DNA from: Stachybotrys elegans
Taxonomy: Eukaryota; Ascomycota; Sordariomycetes; Hypocreales; Stachybotryaceae
DNA length: 64,000 bases
Assembly: GCA_020746835.1 (NCBI GenBank)
Contig: JAGPNK010000004.1
Coordinates: 1,984,001-2,048,000 of the forward strand
Direction: 5' to 3'
This document shows, piece after piece, positions 23,184 to 35,309 of this stretch. A program made the translations under genes and the position numbers. Within the stretch, counting starts at the first letter, position 1, and each line of letters opens with the position of its first letter. The notes under the pieces are model-generated. The model was not told where the DNA came from, did no database searches, and saw nothing but the letters and a program-made list of their open reading frames with translations.

Positions 23184-25137
23184 TTACACTGCCGCCTTGA
23201 GTCCTGAAAACCCACCCTCGACGCTTGATGCAGCCACGCCTCGGCTCCGCAGCATGGCGGTTGCCAGTCTAGAGACGTCGCCATCCTCACAGAGCACTAG
23301 CACCTCTTTGTTATGCTTAATCTGGCCCTGGCCTAGGAGATCCCCCACGCCGGGCTGCTCTAGTGCCGCCCGCACGCTTGTCCAGGCCTGGTGCACTGCT
23401 TGTGCGTTGCCGAAGAGGTCGCCGCCCGTCTCCAGCTCCGGTAGAGGCAGGCTATACGAGCCTCGGGCGTGGCCATCTGTGTAGGATCCTGTCCTACGTA
23501 GGTCCAGGATCATTGGGGCCGAGTTGTTGCTCATGTGGCCGCATTGCTTGTAGGGCGACCGTCTCACATCGGCTGCTTCACCAGTTCCGCCCCTACAGAA
23601 GATCCTCTTGATGCTTTGTCGTAAGCTCGTGGAGCTATTGGCTGTGCTGGGCATTCGGCAGCGCGAGCACCACACATTGGCTGCCTTGACCGGGTTCTCT
23701 GAGGTGCTGTCTGGGCTGGACGACAGCAGCTCCTCGCCAGCTATCACACGCAGAGCATGTTTCGCATCAAGAATCCATCTCTCGTCGTGTCGCTCCTGAT
23801 CACAGGAAAGAAGAACCTATACCAAGTCAGCTGGCGCTCACGATCAGGAAATAGAGGCCTCACATCGTTGAGAATAGGTGGAAACTCTTCCTCGCTCAGC
23901 TTGGTGAAATATCCATCAAGGTACTGATATGGCAAGTCACTGCACGTGAAAACACATGATATCTCACCAGTAGTCGCATCAGCAAGCTCCGATAGTTTGT
24001 CTGTGGCCTTGAGGTCACCGAGGTAATCCAGAAGCCCCTGTAGCGCCTCGCCAGAAGACGGCCCTGCTATGAGGCCCTGCCGCGAAAGGCGCATCGACAT
24101 GCGGTACGACGCAGCCGAAGTCACCTCGCGGTATGTGTCAACTGTCTGCTTCCACGGGAACCCGCATGTCTTGAAACCATGGAGGTGACGGGGTCCAGGG
24201 GTTGGATCTCCAAAGACATTGAAAATTCTGTTTCGTCAGCTGCTGCCGACCAGTTGGGTGCGCCGGACCTACCCAAGGACCTTGACAGAGGGCTTCTCAG
24301 CCTTGAGATAGGCACCAGTACCGGTGATGCATCCTATGCAAGTAATTGTCAGCACGGGATGCTGGAACGAGGAAGTATCTTACCTCCTGTGCCGACAGTG
24401 GTGCAGAAGACGTTGACTTCGGGAAGTTGCTGGAGAATCTGTGGTCCTGTCCACCGTTCGTGCGCCCTCCAGTTCTGTGCGAATGTAGTCAGCATTGGTA
24501 CGACACCAGTCAGGGGCAGCTTACATTCTCGTTGTCGTACTGCCCAGGATAGCAGATGCTGTCGTCCTCCTTGGCCAGCTGCCGCAACCGCTCCATTATG
24601 CCCTTTGGATCCGTGGGCTCTTGCTGCGCCAGGCCGCCATAGAGAGACCTAACTTGTCGTCAGAGGCCAAACCAAATGTTTCAGAAGTGCTGGTTTACTC
24701 ACACCTTGAGCCCGAAGAAGCGTAGCAGCTTGAGTGAATCTTTGTGTTTCTTATTCGTCACGTAGGCGGTGACGTCGTCGTTCCCCCACAGGACGTTGGA
24801 GATGATGCCCAGAGAGAGGACCGTTGATCCGGAACTCGCCTCAACGATGGATTGGGTCGCGGCTCCGGGGGCCTTGTCCAGCAGCATGTTCAAAGCTATC
24901 CCAAATCAGATGTGTGCCGTCAACCAACAATGCCCTATCGGGATGACACATACCTGGAAGCGACTTGACGTTCTGTGCAGGAAGCATTGTCAACATCTTG
25001 GCATATATTCGAACACCATCCCGACGGAATGGATTCAACACGTCTGGCAGCTCGACGAGCGGCATGGGAGGGTTGTTGTCTGGGTTGAAGAACTGAGCCA
25101 CGGCATCGGACCCCTTGAAGACGTTGTTGTGCGTCAT
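23184..25137 (-). CDS. PLP-dependent cysteine-synthase-fold enzyme fused to rhodanese domain
   Basis: Seven exons, 25137-24954, 24895-24703, 24648-24525, 24474-24384, 24333-24273, 24227-23864 and 23816-23184, encode 549 residues; every junction is GT-AG and keeps frame. Residues 1-340 are a fold-type II PLP enzyme related to cysteine synthase: the PLP lysine is K58 (PAQNVKSLPA), the substrate loop is SSGST (82-86), the phosphate loop VGTGGCITGTG is rebuilt across an intron, and GPSSGEAL follows. This fold replaces the leaving group of O-activated serine by a nucleophile. A Cys-containing linker (CSRC at 389-392, C413, C431) leads to a rhodanese-like domain (about 438-549) whose active-site loop LCEDGDVSR holds C515, the position that carries a persulfide in sulfurtransferases. 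The gene is divergent from an ATP-grasp gene 767 bp away. The substrate is unknown; an aminopolycarboxylate or sulfur-containing amino acid is plausible. Confidence 0.88.
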
Positions 25138-25904
25138 TGCGAAGAAATTGTAGGTATAGAGGATGGTGAGAGAGAAGCCTACAAGACATACGAGGGACAA
25201 GCTACGTGGACTACAGAACGCTGCCTCAACTCCATATATCTGCATCGATCAGCTCCGTGGACGAGCAAATATCTCCGCACTACCAGTCAGTCGATGGTAA
25301 ATGCTGCACACCCTGCAACGCATACCGAACTTCCTTTACGTACTTAGACCACCGCACGATCGCGTGTCGCCCCTAGAAATGGCTAGGAGTATCACAAGGG
25401 GTCCAAGCGAGACCAATCGCCGTGCTCTACGTCTTGTCTGCCCAGAGCCCGTGTGCTGAGACCCCTTCGCCTTGGGACTCATCCACTCCGCAGGCTGCAG
25501 GCCAAGAATCCATCGTATAGGCGGCTCCCTTCGGTTTTGGCCCTTTTGCGCAAACTTGACCCTGTCCGGCTCGGACCGTGGGCGTGAGGGGCTTCTGTGT
25601 CTCTACAAGTAGAAGGCCGGACGGTGCGCAAGTATGCGGCAGTTTGGAGACCCTGCTTCCTCTAGCTTCTACCCGCACTTTTGCTCTCGTAATTCGTTGC
25701 ACGTGTGCCGTGCTTCCCCTTGCTGAATCGCGGAGGAAAAAATGACTGATTCTCTCCTGCAGCCAGAATCCTCCGTACCCACCCGTGCTTCTAACAAAAG
25801 GTATATACATGTGCTCGCTTGTGCTGTGTGGTGACATTATGCGGGGGAATCACTCGATCAGTGTGCCTCATCAAGCTTGAACAAACAAAACACCGCCACA
25901 TGAT
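25138..25904. promoter_or_regulatory. Shared divergent promoter of PLP-rhodanese and ATP-grasp genes
   Basis: 767 bp separate the two start codons, which point away from each other. A TATATA sequence at 25802-25807 lies 98 bp upstream of the ATP-grasp ATG. Such head-to-head spacing commonly gives co-expression of cluster genes in filamentous fungi. No operator of a known regulator was identified. Confidence 0.55.
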
Positions 25905-27924
25905 ATGATGGATCCGGCTATCGTTGGACAGGGGCAACAGCTGGGTGAGTGAGGGCGTCTTGAACACTTGACCTCTTCTTCCTTGGCTGACATCAGCTCG
26001 TCTAACTCCAGCTCGACTGAGCCCAATTGCGGCATCGAGGGATCGCCCGGCATATGCGACCCTGGACTGTGTGCTTACGCTCCTTGATCAGGAATCCCCG
26101 GACGGTGAGGCTCCCGGTCCCGGTCTGGATCTCGCCGGCGGCAATGATAGACCGGCACTGAACCTCCTGCGGGATGCCTTTGCTATGCTCTCTGGCACGT
26201 CTAGCGTGTTGGTGAGATTCGTTTTTTCTCGCCATGAAGGCTACGTTATTCGATGCGATTTCCTGGAGAGGCGCTTGGAAGGATGTATCTTTTCTCAACG
26301 TGTCAAGTCGTTCCTGTCACCTCTCCAGTACGTCGCCGCTGTCCCTGACCTTGCTGCTGGAAACATACTAGATATCCTAGCCAAAGCCGTAGGAGGCATA
26401 CTATCAACATGTCCTGGGCCCGACAAACGCCACGGACTCTTGACTCAGCTGGATGAAGAGATGACAAGACGACTTTCTTTCCCATGGACCCTGAGCGAAC
26501 CCATTCCTCGCAGACGAATTGTATGGGTACAGGGCCGCGACAACTTTGAGTCCATCCACAGGGCTTACGAGGCAGCGTGGGCACTTGGCCTTACGCTCGT
26601 CATCGTGGACCAACCTGGCCACTGGTTGGAAGACGACAATGGGCCTTATGCGCATCTTCGCGAAGCCTTTATCCCAACTAGTATCGCTGTCGACGCTGGT
26701 TTTGCCCAACGAATAGTCGACGTAGTCAAAAACCACCCCCACAAAGTCGATGGACTCGTCACCATCAGTGACGGCCGCCTCCCGGGCATAGCCAAGGCAT
26801 CCGAGATCCTCGGCCTATCCACGGAGCCCTCGGATTCGTACCTCAAGGCTCTTGACAAGGGTACGACGCGCATGCTTGAGAGGAAGGTGCCTGGCGATTT
26901 CACTACTGTGGTGACCAGCGTGAGCGAGCTGGACGAGATTGTAGCTAAGCACGAGGGAGATCTCCCCTTCCCGCTCATTGCAAAACCCTGTCTCGGATGG
27001 AATAGCGACTGCGTGGCAAAGGTGAAGAACCTCGAGGAGCTGCGCACCGCTGTCGGGCGCGCGTGCGACCGTCATGCCAACGCACCCACGCGCATCACCC
27101 GAGCCGTCGTCGAGCCGTACATCGACGGGCCAGAAGTAGACGCCAACTTTATCCTCCAGGACGACGAGATCCTCTTCTTCGAGACGTCGGACGACTTCCC
27201 CAGCACGGGCGACACGCCCGACGTGGCCACAAGCCCTGAGCTTGCGGCGGCACCCAACTTTATGGAGACGCTGATGCTACTGCCTTCAGGCCTACCTGAA
27301 GATGAGCAGCTGATACTTCGTGACTCGCTCAAGGAGAGCATTCTGCGTCAGGGATTCCGGTCTGGAGTCTTTCACTGCGAGGCGCGAGTGCGTGACTCAC
27401 GGGCGAGGTACCGACCGCGTGCGGACAATGGGCTCATGGACCTTCACATTTCAGAGACGACTTCGTCACAAGCTTCGTGCTACCTGCATGAGATCAACGC
27501 GCGACCTCCAGGCTACCTCAACAGTGTGAGTGTGCTGCTCGCTCACGGAGTGGACTACTATGCCATCCGGATGCTACTCTCCCTCGGCGACACAGGAGAT
27601 CGCGTTCGCGCGCTATCGGTACCGTTCAGCAAGGGTCCTCAGTACCACCTGGGAATTACTATCTTCCCCTCGGCCAGATCTGGCATTATGGAGACGCCGG
27701 ACGTGATTCTGGAGATGCTGGACAAGCACCCCTGGATGAGGGACTGGATCGCAGACTACCAGACGATGCGCAAGGCGGGCGCCGAGGTGTTTGGGCCCGG
27801 CGAGAGCCAGCTGTGGTATCTGGGTTACGCGTCGGTGATTTCGAGGGAGAGCCGAAAGGAATGCCTGGAGAGGGTGCGGACGGTGCAGGATAAGTTCACG
27901 TATAAGCTAGTTGGTGACTCGTAG
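25905..27924 (+). CDS. ATP-grasp carboxylate-amine ligase (carnosine-synthase/L-amino-acid-ligase-like)
   Basis: Two exons, 25905-25944 and 25997-27924, encode 655 residues; the short first exon was added because the long frame has no upstream ATG and a 52-nt GT-AG intron (CTGAC branch) joins it in phase. The C-terminal 400 residues form an ATP-grasp domain. The nucleotide-binding lysine lies in PLIAKPCLGW (K343), EVDANFIL follows a Pro-Tyr-Ile-Asp-Gly segment, and the metal-binding catalytic motif HEINARPPG starts at residue 511. The layout, with a large N-terminal domain, resembles the ligases that join two amino acids or an amino acid and a small acid through an acyl-phosphate. A peptide- or amide-forming role is inferred from family; substrates are unknown. 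Neighbours are the divergent PLP enzyme and the downstream peptide transporter. ATG 25908 is an equivalent start. Confidence 0.85.
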
Positions 27925-28571
27925 ATAAAAGCGACAGCTGGGAATACTAATACTGGTATATCCGAGACAACTTGTCATAACCTGGCACTTGGGAATTTGT
28001 GATTCTAGTACAATGATGCATCATCTACTGTCTGACTCGACTTGCAGATGGCTGAAGCAAAAGACGGACCATGGCTGTCAATAAAGCATTGTCAAGCATC
28101 ACTCTCACCTTCCGGATGCATAACGCCGGCGGTGAATAGAATGGAACCTGCCGATCGCGCAACCAGGCAAGCCGCTGCCCAACCGGAACTTTTGCAAGTT
28201 TCTATGTAGTAACAATACCCTCAAACTAGCTCACACAATAACGAGCGTCTTGCAACGTCACACACATACACCCCTGCCGCCCCCAACCAGACAAAAAAAA
28301 AAAGAGGCAGTTCTAGAAAGAAAAAAAAAACATGCTCCTTTTGCAGTGTAGATCAATCTGGTGGCTACGCGCAGGGGTGTGTGTGGACCGATTGCCGGAC
28401 ATTTGATGATGGTGAGTCAAGACAGCAGCCAAGGAAGGCAGTTGTGAATGTCTTGTCTTGGCGACGTCTTGACCTTTGGTTCTTTCCTTTTACCTTTGTG
28501 TTTCTGTCTATGACTTTTCTTTTCTTGGCCCTCTTTAAAAAAGAAAAGGATAATAGATACGGGTTGCAGTG
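27925..28571. other. Intergenic, promoter of POT transporter
   Basis: 0.65 kb between genes on the same strand, with two A-runs near 28297-28330. No gene seen. A TATA-like element is not obvious. Confidence 0.5.
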
Positions 28572-30715
28572 ATGGCGTCTCTGGAGAAGAGCCAAGTCGT
28601 GTCAGCGTATGTGGTTTGTTCCATGATGTCTTTTTGCTTTATGCTTCGTTCGGATTACTGAGAGGGAGAGAAAGACATGGCAGAGAAGTAGGCGAAGATG
28701 CCGCAAGCTCTCCCGAGAAAGCAAAACAGGAGACAACCATCAGCGCCCTCGAGCGCGCCTCGTCATCCAGCAAGCGCACCGCCCTCGCCGTCGACAGGCT
28801 CCCTCGCATCGTATGGATCGTCGCCGTAGCGGGCGCGGCGGAGCGGTTTGCCTACTACAGTCTCTCGGCGCCTCTACGTATGCTCCCCCGATCATTCTAT
28901 CTGTTCACCTTTTATTCGTTCGTATTATGCTGACAGTCATGTCAACTAGAAAACTACATGCAGAACCCGCGGACGGGATCCGTCAACCCGGGCGCGCTGG
29001 GGCTGGGCCAGCAGACGGCGACGAACCTGAGCAACTTCTTCATGCTGCTGCAGTTTGTGGCGCCCATGCCGTTTGCTGTGCTATCGGACATGCGCCTGGG
29101 GAGGCTGCAGACGCTGATGCTGAGCATGTGGTATGTTTTTGACGAGGATCCCTCAGTATAATGGACTGAGCAACTGATGGCGCTGCAGCATTTATCAGGC
29201 AGGCAACCTCGTGCTGCTAATAACATCGCTGCCCTTTGCGCTGGATCGCGGGGCCGGACTGCCGGGACTGGTGGTGGCCATGCTCTTGATAGCGATTGGC
29301 GTTGCGGGCTTGAAGGCGACTCTGCCGCCGTTTCTCGGTGAGTCAATCCTTGACTGTAGAAGGCAAGAAGTCTGCATGTGGCGTTGACTGACGGTTGTAT
29401 GCGTGTAGTTGACCAGTACAACCGCAAGGACCAGCGGACGTTGGAGGAGACGGAGGACGAGATTGTCGTCGCCGACAGGACGTTGACGATACAGTTCATC
29501 ACCAACCTATTCTTCTGGTATGCAGAAAGCCTTGGGAAGGATGAATTAGCCTAACCAGCTTACAGGCTCGTCAACCTTGCCTCTCTATCGGCACTCGCAT
29601 CTACGTGGATCGAGAGAGAAGTCGACTTCTGGGCCTCCTACCTCATCGCCGTCGTCTTCCTCTTCCTCACGCAGATTCTCATTTTTGTCTACCGCCGCAG
29701 TTTCAGTACGTCTCCTCCCTCGCAATATCACTTCCCTCCCTTCTCTACCAACTCATACTTACCCCCTTCAAGTCAACCCCGCGGTACAGGGAAGCGTCCT
29801 CCCACTCGCCCTCAAAGCCCTGTGGTGTGCAACGAGACAAGGCTTCAGCCTGGAAAAGGCATCGCCGCGGTATCAGCAGCAGCACCACGGGAAGCAGGTC
29901 CCCTGGTCCGAAGAGACTCTCCGGGACGTCAAGCGCGCGCTGGTGATTAGCCGCATACTGTAAGTCCCCTTCATATAGACTCCCGGCTTATATGCTCATC
30001 TGTATCAAGCGTCTGCTCGTGTCCCTTTTATCTCGGCTACGTGCAAATCTTCCACAACCTCATCTCCCAGGCCGGACAGATGCGCCTCGGCGGTATACCC
30101 AACGACACGATGCAGGTCTTCAACCCTGCCGCCTGTATCGTCCTTGGCCCCATTGTCCAGCGCGGCCTCTTCCCGCTCCTGCGCAAGATGGGCATTCCCT
30201 TCCGGCCCATCGCTCGCATCTCCCTGGCGTGCATCTTCATGGGCATGGCCATGGCGTACGCCGCCATCGTGCAGAACCTCATCTACACGCATGGACCCTG
30301 CTACGAGTATCCGCTGGCATGCGAGGCCGCGCGCCTACAAGACGGCGATACGGCGGGCAACGACATCACCGTGTGGGCGCAGCTGCCGGCGTGGTTCCTC
30401 ATGGCCGTGGCCGAGATCTTTGGCTTCGCCACCATCTCGGAGATTGCATACGAGATGGCCCCGGTCAGCATGAAGAGCCTCGTCCAGGCCGTCACGCAGC
30501 TGACGGCAGGCCTGGCTGCCATTGTGGGCATCGCGCTCTCGCCGCTGACGCGCGACCCCAACCTCGTCATCCTCTACGGCGTCATTGGCGGTCTGACGGC
30601 CCTGGCGGCGGGGCTATTCTGGATCTTCTTTCGACACATGGACAGCAGCCGCTCGGAGGAGGAGGAGGAGACGCGCGGGGTGATTGAGTCAGCGGAGGAG
30701 AGCTCGTCGAGATAG
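28572..30715 (+). CDS. POT/PTR2-family proton-dependent peptide transporter
   Basis: Eight exons, 28572-28606, 28684-28877, 28950-29130, 29189-29337, 29409-29517, 29566-29705, 29773-29959 and 30010-30715, encode 566 residues, normal for a fungal PTR2-type carrier; all seven introns are GT-AG and in phase. POT hallmarks are present: the first-helix motif AAERFAYYSLSAPL with its ER-x-x-YY core, GLGQQTATNLSNFF, VDQYNRKDQRT, and FYLGYVQIFHNLISQAGQM. About 12 hydrophobic segments are visible and the C-terminus is acidic and Ser-rich. The family moves di- and tripeptides, and sometimes other small acids, across the plasma membrane with protons. Lying just behind the ATP-grasp gene on the same strand, it is the likely carrier for the cluster's product or precursor. 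Direction of transport cannot be told from sequence. Confidence 0.92.
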
Positions 30716-32816
<2,101 letters not shown>

Positions 32817-33819
32817 GCGGCGGTCCGGCCCCTCGCTTTCCTTCGCACGCACCCTTGGTTGCGTCTGGATGCTCCGCTGCTTTGGTTCCTTTTGTATGCA
32901 TAGGGCCGTTATTTCGCTACGTAATAAAAGACAGTATTTGCACATGAAGGTTCATTGCTTTTCCCCGTGCAGCCGTAGCTGGCCATGATCGACAGGTACC
33001 GAACGTGCGGCTCCGAGGGCTCCGATGTGCTCCGATGTGGGGCCGTTCCGGTCGGACATGAGCTCCGGCTAATCCTTCCCAAGCTCTCCGCACTGGTCAG
33101 ATAGATGCCGAGCCGTGCAAACTGGGCTTTTGCAAAGAGAAACAGGGATTGGCGGTGCATCTGTTGGTCAGCTGGGTTGCATCTTGCTTCATCACGTATT
33201 TTTGACGTCATCACTTGCCAGCTCCATTTTCTTTCATCTTGTTCGTACTGCTGAGGCGATGGCAGAGGCCACGACAATAAATATCAAGCCAGCGCCAACT
33301 CCCAGTTAGAAAATACCAGCCATATACAAGCATCCTCCCAACGCATGGAAGTGAAGATGCAGATCATAGTGTCCGGACCAAGACCTCCGCCACTGGAACT
33401 CAAAACTCGCATAACAAACAATTGCATCGCCTGAGCATCAGCTCTACGCAACAAACAAAGCAGCACCCAATCATAAATAATTGTATATCAAGCCCGCATA
33501 TCAATTATGGATCTCTCAAATATTCAACCCAGGCATGCAAGAAACGGAGAAAAAAGGCGTGCGCCATCCATCCTACCATCGTGATTCCCTACCCAATATT
33601 GACGTCAGCCACGCCGGGATCCATCCATGACGAAGCTCTTGCATCGACAATACACCATCAACACCTAGATAAAACTCGACTCCCTTCATTCTCAGCTGCT
33701 TGCGAACAGTCATATATCCCAAATCAACCGTCACCTCCCCTTCAGCTTCCCTCAATTGCAACAAACCTACCATCCCCAGTCACCTCCCCATACTCGTGAT
33801 ACCCTCCATTATCAACACC
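32817..33819. other. Intergenic, 1.0 kb
   Basis: 3' flank of the xylanase gene (an AATAAAA-like signal lies at 32922-32928) and promoter/5' leader of phosphomannose isomerase. Frames here are short; a longer frame reading into the isomerase from 33700 lacks an ATG context better than 33820. Confidence 0.5.
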
Positions 33820-35109
33820 ATGGCAACCCCCCTCGAGCCCTTCTACCAGCTCCAATGCAGCTGCAACTCGTACCCCTGGGGCAAAAAGGGCTCCCAGTCC
33901 CTCGCCGCCCGTCTCTGCGCTAAGACCCCCGGCTACATCAACACCTCCTCCTCCTCCTCGGACGGCTCCTCCCGCGAGCTCTTCACCATTGACGAGTCCA
34001 CCCCCTACGCCGAGATGTGGATGGGCACCTACCCCTCCCTCCCCTCCCTCGTCGCCTCTACCGGCGAACCCCTCCAGTCCGTCCTCGACCGCCACGCAAC
34101 CGCTCTCCTCGGCCCCGGCGTCCTCGAGCGCTTCGGCCACTCCAACCTCCCCTTCCTCCCCAAGGTCCTCTCCATCGCCAAGGCTCTGCCCTTGCAGATT
34201 CACCCGGACAAGGAGGCCGCCGCGCGCCTGCACGCCCAGAACCCGGAAAAGTTCCCCGACGCCAACCACAAGCCCGAGATTGCCCTCGCCGTTTCGCGCT
34301 TCGAGGCCTTTTGCGGCTTCAAGCCCCTCACAGACATTGCGGAAGCCTTGAGCCTCAAGCCCACCGCTCACTTCCTCACGTACGCCACTCTGACCAGCAG
34401 CAAGCTCGTTGATGAGGATCTGCGTCCCATCATTCAGGCCATCCTCGAGAGCCCCGACTCCGTCATAAAGCAGACATACGAGGGCCTCATCTCGCTCCCT
34501 GAGTCCGCCTTCACCCCGGCCAACTCCCACATCCCCAAGCTTGCCCCGCGGCTTGCCAAGCAGTTCGACGAGTCCGACCCGGGCATCCTCGTCGCCTTGC
34601 TGACCATGAACTATCTCATTCTCAATCCCGGAGATGCCCTCTACATCCCCGCTGACGGCATCCACGCCTATCTCAGCGGCGACATCATCGAGTGCATGGC
34701 CCGCTCCGACAACGTCATCAACACGGGCTTCTGCCCCCGCCCTGACCGCGACTCGGCCGCTGAATTCTGCTCCCTTCTCACCTTTAGGCCCCACGAGCTC
34801 GGCGAATGCATGCTCTCCCGAATGGCGTACTGGCGGAGCGAGAAGGGCAAGACCTCGGTGTTCCAACCGCCCCTGAGCGAGTTCAACTTCCTTGAGACAA
34901 CCCTCGGCCCCGGCGAGGAGGAGCTGCTGGGTAAAGGCGGACCATCTATCCTCCTAGCCACTCGAGGAAGTGCCACCATCGCCATTCATGGCGGCGACAA
35001 GTCATTTGAGCTTGGAGAAGGCCACGTCTACTTCATTTCCCGGGGCGTAGCATTGGATATCAAGGCCAAAGAGGACGGACTGCTCATGCACACAGCCTAT
35101 TACGAATAG
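33820..35109 (+). CDS. PMI40: Mannose-6-phosphate isomerase (phosphomannose isomerase, type I)
   Basis: A single intronless frame of 429 residues. Zinc ligands of type I isomerases are in place: Q126 and H128 in LQIHPDK, E153 in NHKPEIA, and H282 in DGIHAYL. The substrate-site segment with the conserved Arg (NVINTGFCPRP) follows. The enzyme interconverts fructose-6-phosphate and mannose-6-phosphate in the cytosol, supplying GDP-mannose for protein glycosylation and cell-wall mannans. The start at 33820 gives the conserved N-terminus (FYQLQCSCNSYPWGKKGS). Codon use is strongly biased to C/G in the third position, which also opens a long antisense frame of no significance. Confidence 0.97.
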   Translation: MATPLEPFYQLQCSCNSYPWGKKGSQSLAARLCAKTPGYINTSSSSSDGSSRELFTIDESTPYAEMWMGTYPSLPSLVASTGEPLQSVLDRHATALLGPGVLERFGHSNLPFLPKVLSIAKALPLQIHPDKEAAARLHAQNPEKFPDANHKPEIALAVSRFEAFCGFKPLTDIAEALSLKPTAHFLTYATLTSSKLVDEDLRPIIQAILESPDSVIKQTYEGLISLPESAFTPANSHIPKLAPRLAKQFDESDPGILVALLTMNYLILNPGDALYIPADGIHAYLSGDIIECMARSDNVINTGFCPRPDRDSAAEFCSLLTFRPHELGECMLSRMAYWRSEKGKTSVFQPPLSEFNFLETTLGPGEEELLGKGGPSILLATRGSATIAIHGGDKSFELGEGHVYFISRGVALDIKAKEDGLLMHTAYYE

Positions 35110-35309
35110 GCGTGAGCGAAGTTGAAAAAGAAGGTTCAACTCCGATACAAATTCATAATACGTGTGACGGGGACAGGAGGGCTTTGAGCGCGTGACCAGA
35201 CCGAATTGTCAACCAGGTACTTTAGTCCCGTGTATAATTTGCTAGGCTATGTAAAAATAACATCCAAATTTTAATCGCAAAGAAAACAATGGCACTGCAA
35301 CGCACTCCT

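Noticed and set aside
33742..34866. 374-codon minus-strand frame, Gly/Glu-rich
   Set aside because: Antisense shadow of phosphomannose isomerase, caused by its strong C/G third-position bias.
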